From positions 101,888 through 165,887 of the forward strand of contig CAYOLG010000003.1 in assembly GCA_964404745.1 (NCBI GenBank): a stretch of 64,000 bases of DNA. Direction: 5' to 3'. This document shows, one piece after another, positions 62,381 through 64,000 of the stretch (its first letter is position 1; each line of letters begins with the position of its first letter). The notes under the pieces are model-generated. The model worked only from the letters and a program-made list of their open reading frames with translations. It was not told where the DNA came from and ran no database searches. This stretch comes from Pelagisphaera sp964404745. GTDB taxonomy: Bacteria > Verrucomicrobiota > Verrucomicrobiia > Opitutales > Opitutaceae. The position numbers were made by a program, and so were the translations under genes.

Positions 62381-63769
62381 TCATCGAATATCCCTCGAGG
62401 GCATTTCTTTAACGTGCAAATCCCGCTGCGGAAATGGGATCTCTATATTGTGCTCCTTAAAGGTGTCCCAGATCCCTAAATACAAGTCGCTACGCACATT
62501 GTTGACGCCCGCCGAAGGGTCACGTATCCAGATTCTAAGTTCAAAATCGATACCGCTATCACCAAATCCCATAAGCCGCACTACAGGCCCCGGATCGGCG
62601 AGCACACGGGGATGCTCTTTCGCGGATTCCAAAACAAGCTTCATAACCTGTCTCGGGTCGGAGGCGTAAGACGTTCCGAATGGGACTTTCAGGCGCACCT
62701 TTTCATCGCTGAATGACCAATTAACCACCTTTTCAGTGATCATCATTTCGTTAGGAATCAAGTGCTCGGTTCCATCGCGAGTGATGACCGACGTATAGCG
62801 GGCCCCCAGATTGTTGATCCAACCATAGGTTTGATCTACCTCAATCACATCGCCCGGCTTGATGGAACGATCTCCCAATAGAATGACGCCGCTAATCAAA
62901 TTGGAGATAACCTTCTGGAAGCCGAAACCCAAACCCAAACCGATCGCCCCGCCGAGAACCGCGAAGGCCGAGAGGTTTACCCCCATCGAACTGATGACGA
63001 ACATGATGGCGGCCACCGCCACTACCACTTTTATGATCTTGAGAGCCAGCACTTGCAGAGCCGGTGACACGCTCTTCATCCGCTTGACTTTCGATTCAGA
63101 TGCTCTGACGAGCCAAGCGGTTAGGGGAATCAAAATCAGTATGGCGACCAATCCCTTGAGAAGCGTGAGAACGGTGACCTGAGTCTCGCCTCCTTCTGAA
63201 ATAGGAAACAACCGTATCCCATTTAGTCCCTCGCGAATGACGCTCCAGATTCCCAAGAGATTAAGGATGAGGAGCATGGCCAACACGAAGAATAGGGTCT
63301 TGAAATAGACCTGCTGCTTGATTCGGCGGGGCAAAGCCCCGGAAACTAGCCACAAGGTAGCAATACTAGCTAACGCCCGTACCAGAATGTAGTTCGGGCC
63401 TTCGCCTAGCCCAGCTCTCGCATCACTCCCCGCCGCCGCGTTGGCATCCAAATAAAGAGAAACCGACCAAAGCAAGCCCACCAAAAGCAGTCTAAACACG
63501 TTGTCGCTCACCCAATCAACCGAGTCCTCAACCCAGTCATCCCGTTCCTCGATCGCCTCTGTCAGCCTTTTGAAAAGCGGCTTTAGCCCCAGCGTGATGA
63601 CGTATGCTAGAAAGAAGGCCCCGGCGATGCTTCCCAATTGGATTAGCAGATCCTCGCCCACGAATACCTGCTTGAAGGAATTCCACCTCGGAGCGAGGGT
63701 GTCCGTCCACAGCTGGTTGAGCCATTTATTGAAACTAGCGGCAAAAAGGGGAGCGAACGATGAAAACAT
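62381..63769 (-). CDS. MscS-family mechanosensitive channel
   Basis: 462 residues from ATG 63769 (frame open to 63805). About six membrane segments, then the MscS pore helix (FAVLGGAIGLGLGFGFQKVI, with the Gly/Ala pattern of TM3), beta domain (DRSIKPGDVIEVDQTYGWIN, then ARYTSVITRDGTEHLIPNE), and a C-terminal alpha/beta domain. Longer than E. coli MscS, like MscK/YbdG-type members. Releases solutes on hypo-osmotic shock. Confidence 0.92.
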   Translation of the reverse strand: MFSSFAPLFAASFNKWLNQLWTDTLAPRWNSFKQVFVGEDLLIQLGSIAGAFFLAYVITLGLKPLFKRLTEAIEERDDWVEDSVDWVSDNVFRLLLVGLLWSVSLYLDANAAAGSDARAGLGEGPNYILVRALASIATLWLVSGALPRRIKQQVYFKTLFFVLAMLLILNLLGIWSVIREGLNGIRLFPISEGGETQVTVLTLLKGLVAILILIPLTAWLVRASESKVKRMKSVSPALQVLALKIIKVVVAVAAIMFVISSMGVNLSAFAVLGGAIGLGLGFGFQKVISNLISGVILLGDRSIKPGDVIEVDQTYGWINNLGARYTSVITRDGTEHLIPNEMMITEKVVNWSFSDEKVRLKVPFGTSYASDPRQVMKLVLESAKEHPRVLADPGPVVRLMGFGDSGIDFELRIWIRDPSAGVNNVRSDLYLGIWDTFKEHNIEIPFPQRDLHVKEMPSRDIR

Positions 63770-63945
63770 GGCACAACGCTTAATGAGCCCTGTCTTCGCA
63801 TTCAACTTGATTTATTTTACTACTATGTCGATAAACCCAGTCCGTTCTTTGATTTGCCGATATTACGTATCACTAAACGTGACCGACAAATCCGAAAAGA
63901 AGGAGACTTCTTCCTTCTTAGTTACTACTTCTTAATTTATCAGAG

Positions 63946-64000
63946 GGGGGTGTTCCGGATTCGACCTTAAGTTGGAACGTCTGGCTGCATGTCGAGGATG
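63946..64000 (+). ncRNA. ssrA: tmRNA (5' part)
   Basis: GGGGGTGTTCCGGATTCGAC, followed by GTTGGAACGTCTGGCTGC and CATGTCGAGG, matches the 5' tRNA-like region and start of tmRNA. The tag frame and 3' half lie beyond the window. Tmrna rescues stalled ribosomes. A run of A/T (TTAATTTATC) just before may hold the -10. Confidence 0.8.

Noticed and set aside
1..64000. CRISPR array, prophage or transposase
   Set aside because: No regularly spaced short repeats, no phage structural genes and no transposase or integrase frame in either strand.

Overview
The window looks like chromosomal DNA of a free-living, probably aquatic Gram-negative bacterium. The best guess is Verrucomicrobiota, class Opitutae (Pelagicoccus/Opitutales-like). 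This rests on gene content: an HU protein with a Lys-rich core, outer-membrane DUF481 and glycine-zipper lipoproteins, type IV pilin with its prepilin peptidase, a KorAB 2-oxoacid:ferredoxin oxidoreductase, a GH20 enzyme, many PAS/REC/HDOD signalling proteins, moderate GC and few strong Shine-Dalgarno sites. No marker rRNA is present, so the assignment is inference. There is no prophage, CRISPR array or intact insertion sequence; the accessory DNA is small palindromic repeats and a few decaying genes.

Layout. 1-2763: start of a zinc-type alcohol dehydrogenase (cut by the edge), tRNA-Leu(UAA), a sigma-70-like protein and a NadD-RsfS fusion. 2764-9178: DUF481 protein, pilin, GT-C-like membrane protein, two SAM methyltransferases and a broken GspB-like gene. 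9438-14649: thioredoxin-like protein, TrmH/SpoU methylase, DinB, CoaBC and an HDOD regulator. 14807-24739: an envelope/signalling block with a two-domain glycosyltransferase, a 1152-residue hybrid kinase, a STAS protein and, divergent from it, a tight operon of sugar transferase, a pseudo-nucleotidyltransferase/pseudo-sugar-transferase fusion and a HATPase-GAF-PP2C protein. 24800-38117: YhbY, TrhO, small unknowns, KorAB, an orphan HATPase regulator, a truncated permease and HrpA. 38114-48263: 5-oxoprolinase, ABC exporter, Rsm22-like methyltransferase, TruC-like pseudouridine synthase, HAD hydrolase and GH20. 48521-53484: two glycine-zipper lipoproteins, an ACT-domain pseudogene, XseA, a TVP38 protein and a receiver. 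53947-64000: SirB1-like, AroE, PilD, GalK, HU, YgfZ, DAHP synthase, Mdh, MscS and the first bases of tmRNA.

How the parts fit. The most interesting unit is 20639-24739. A STAS anti-sigma antagonist and a protein carrying both an RsbW-type kinase domain and a SpoIIE-type phosphatase flank, and in one case are co-transcribed with, the priming glycosyltransferase of exopolysaccharide synthesis. This predicts partner-switching control of polysaccharide production, with the pseudoenzyme between them as a possible target or scaffold. Elsewhere the window is mostly housekeeping: CoA, NAD, shikimate (AroE and DAHP synthase, the latter behind a terminator-like leader hairpin), the TCA cycle (Mdh, KorAB), tRNA/rRNA modification and DNA repair. 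At least three families of palindromic repeats sit in intergenic spaces, and a 42-bp perfect palindrome with a LacI-family operator core lies after trhO.
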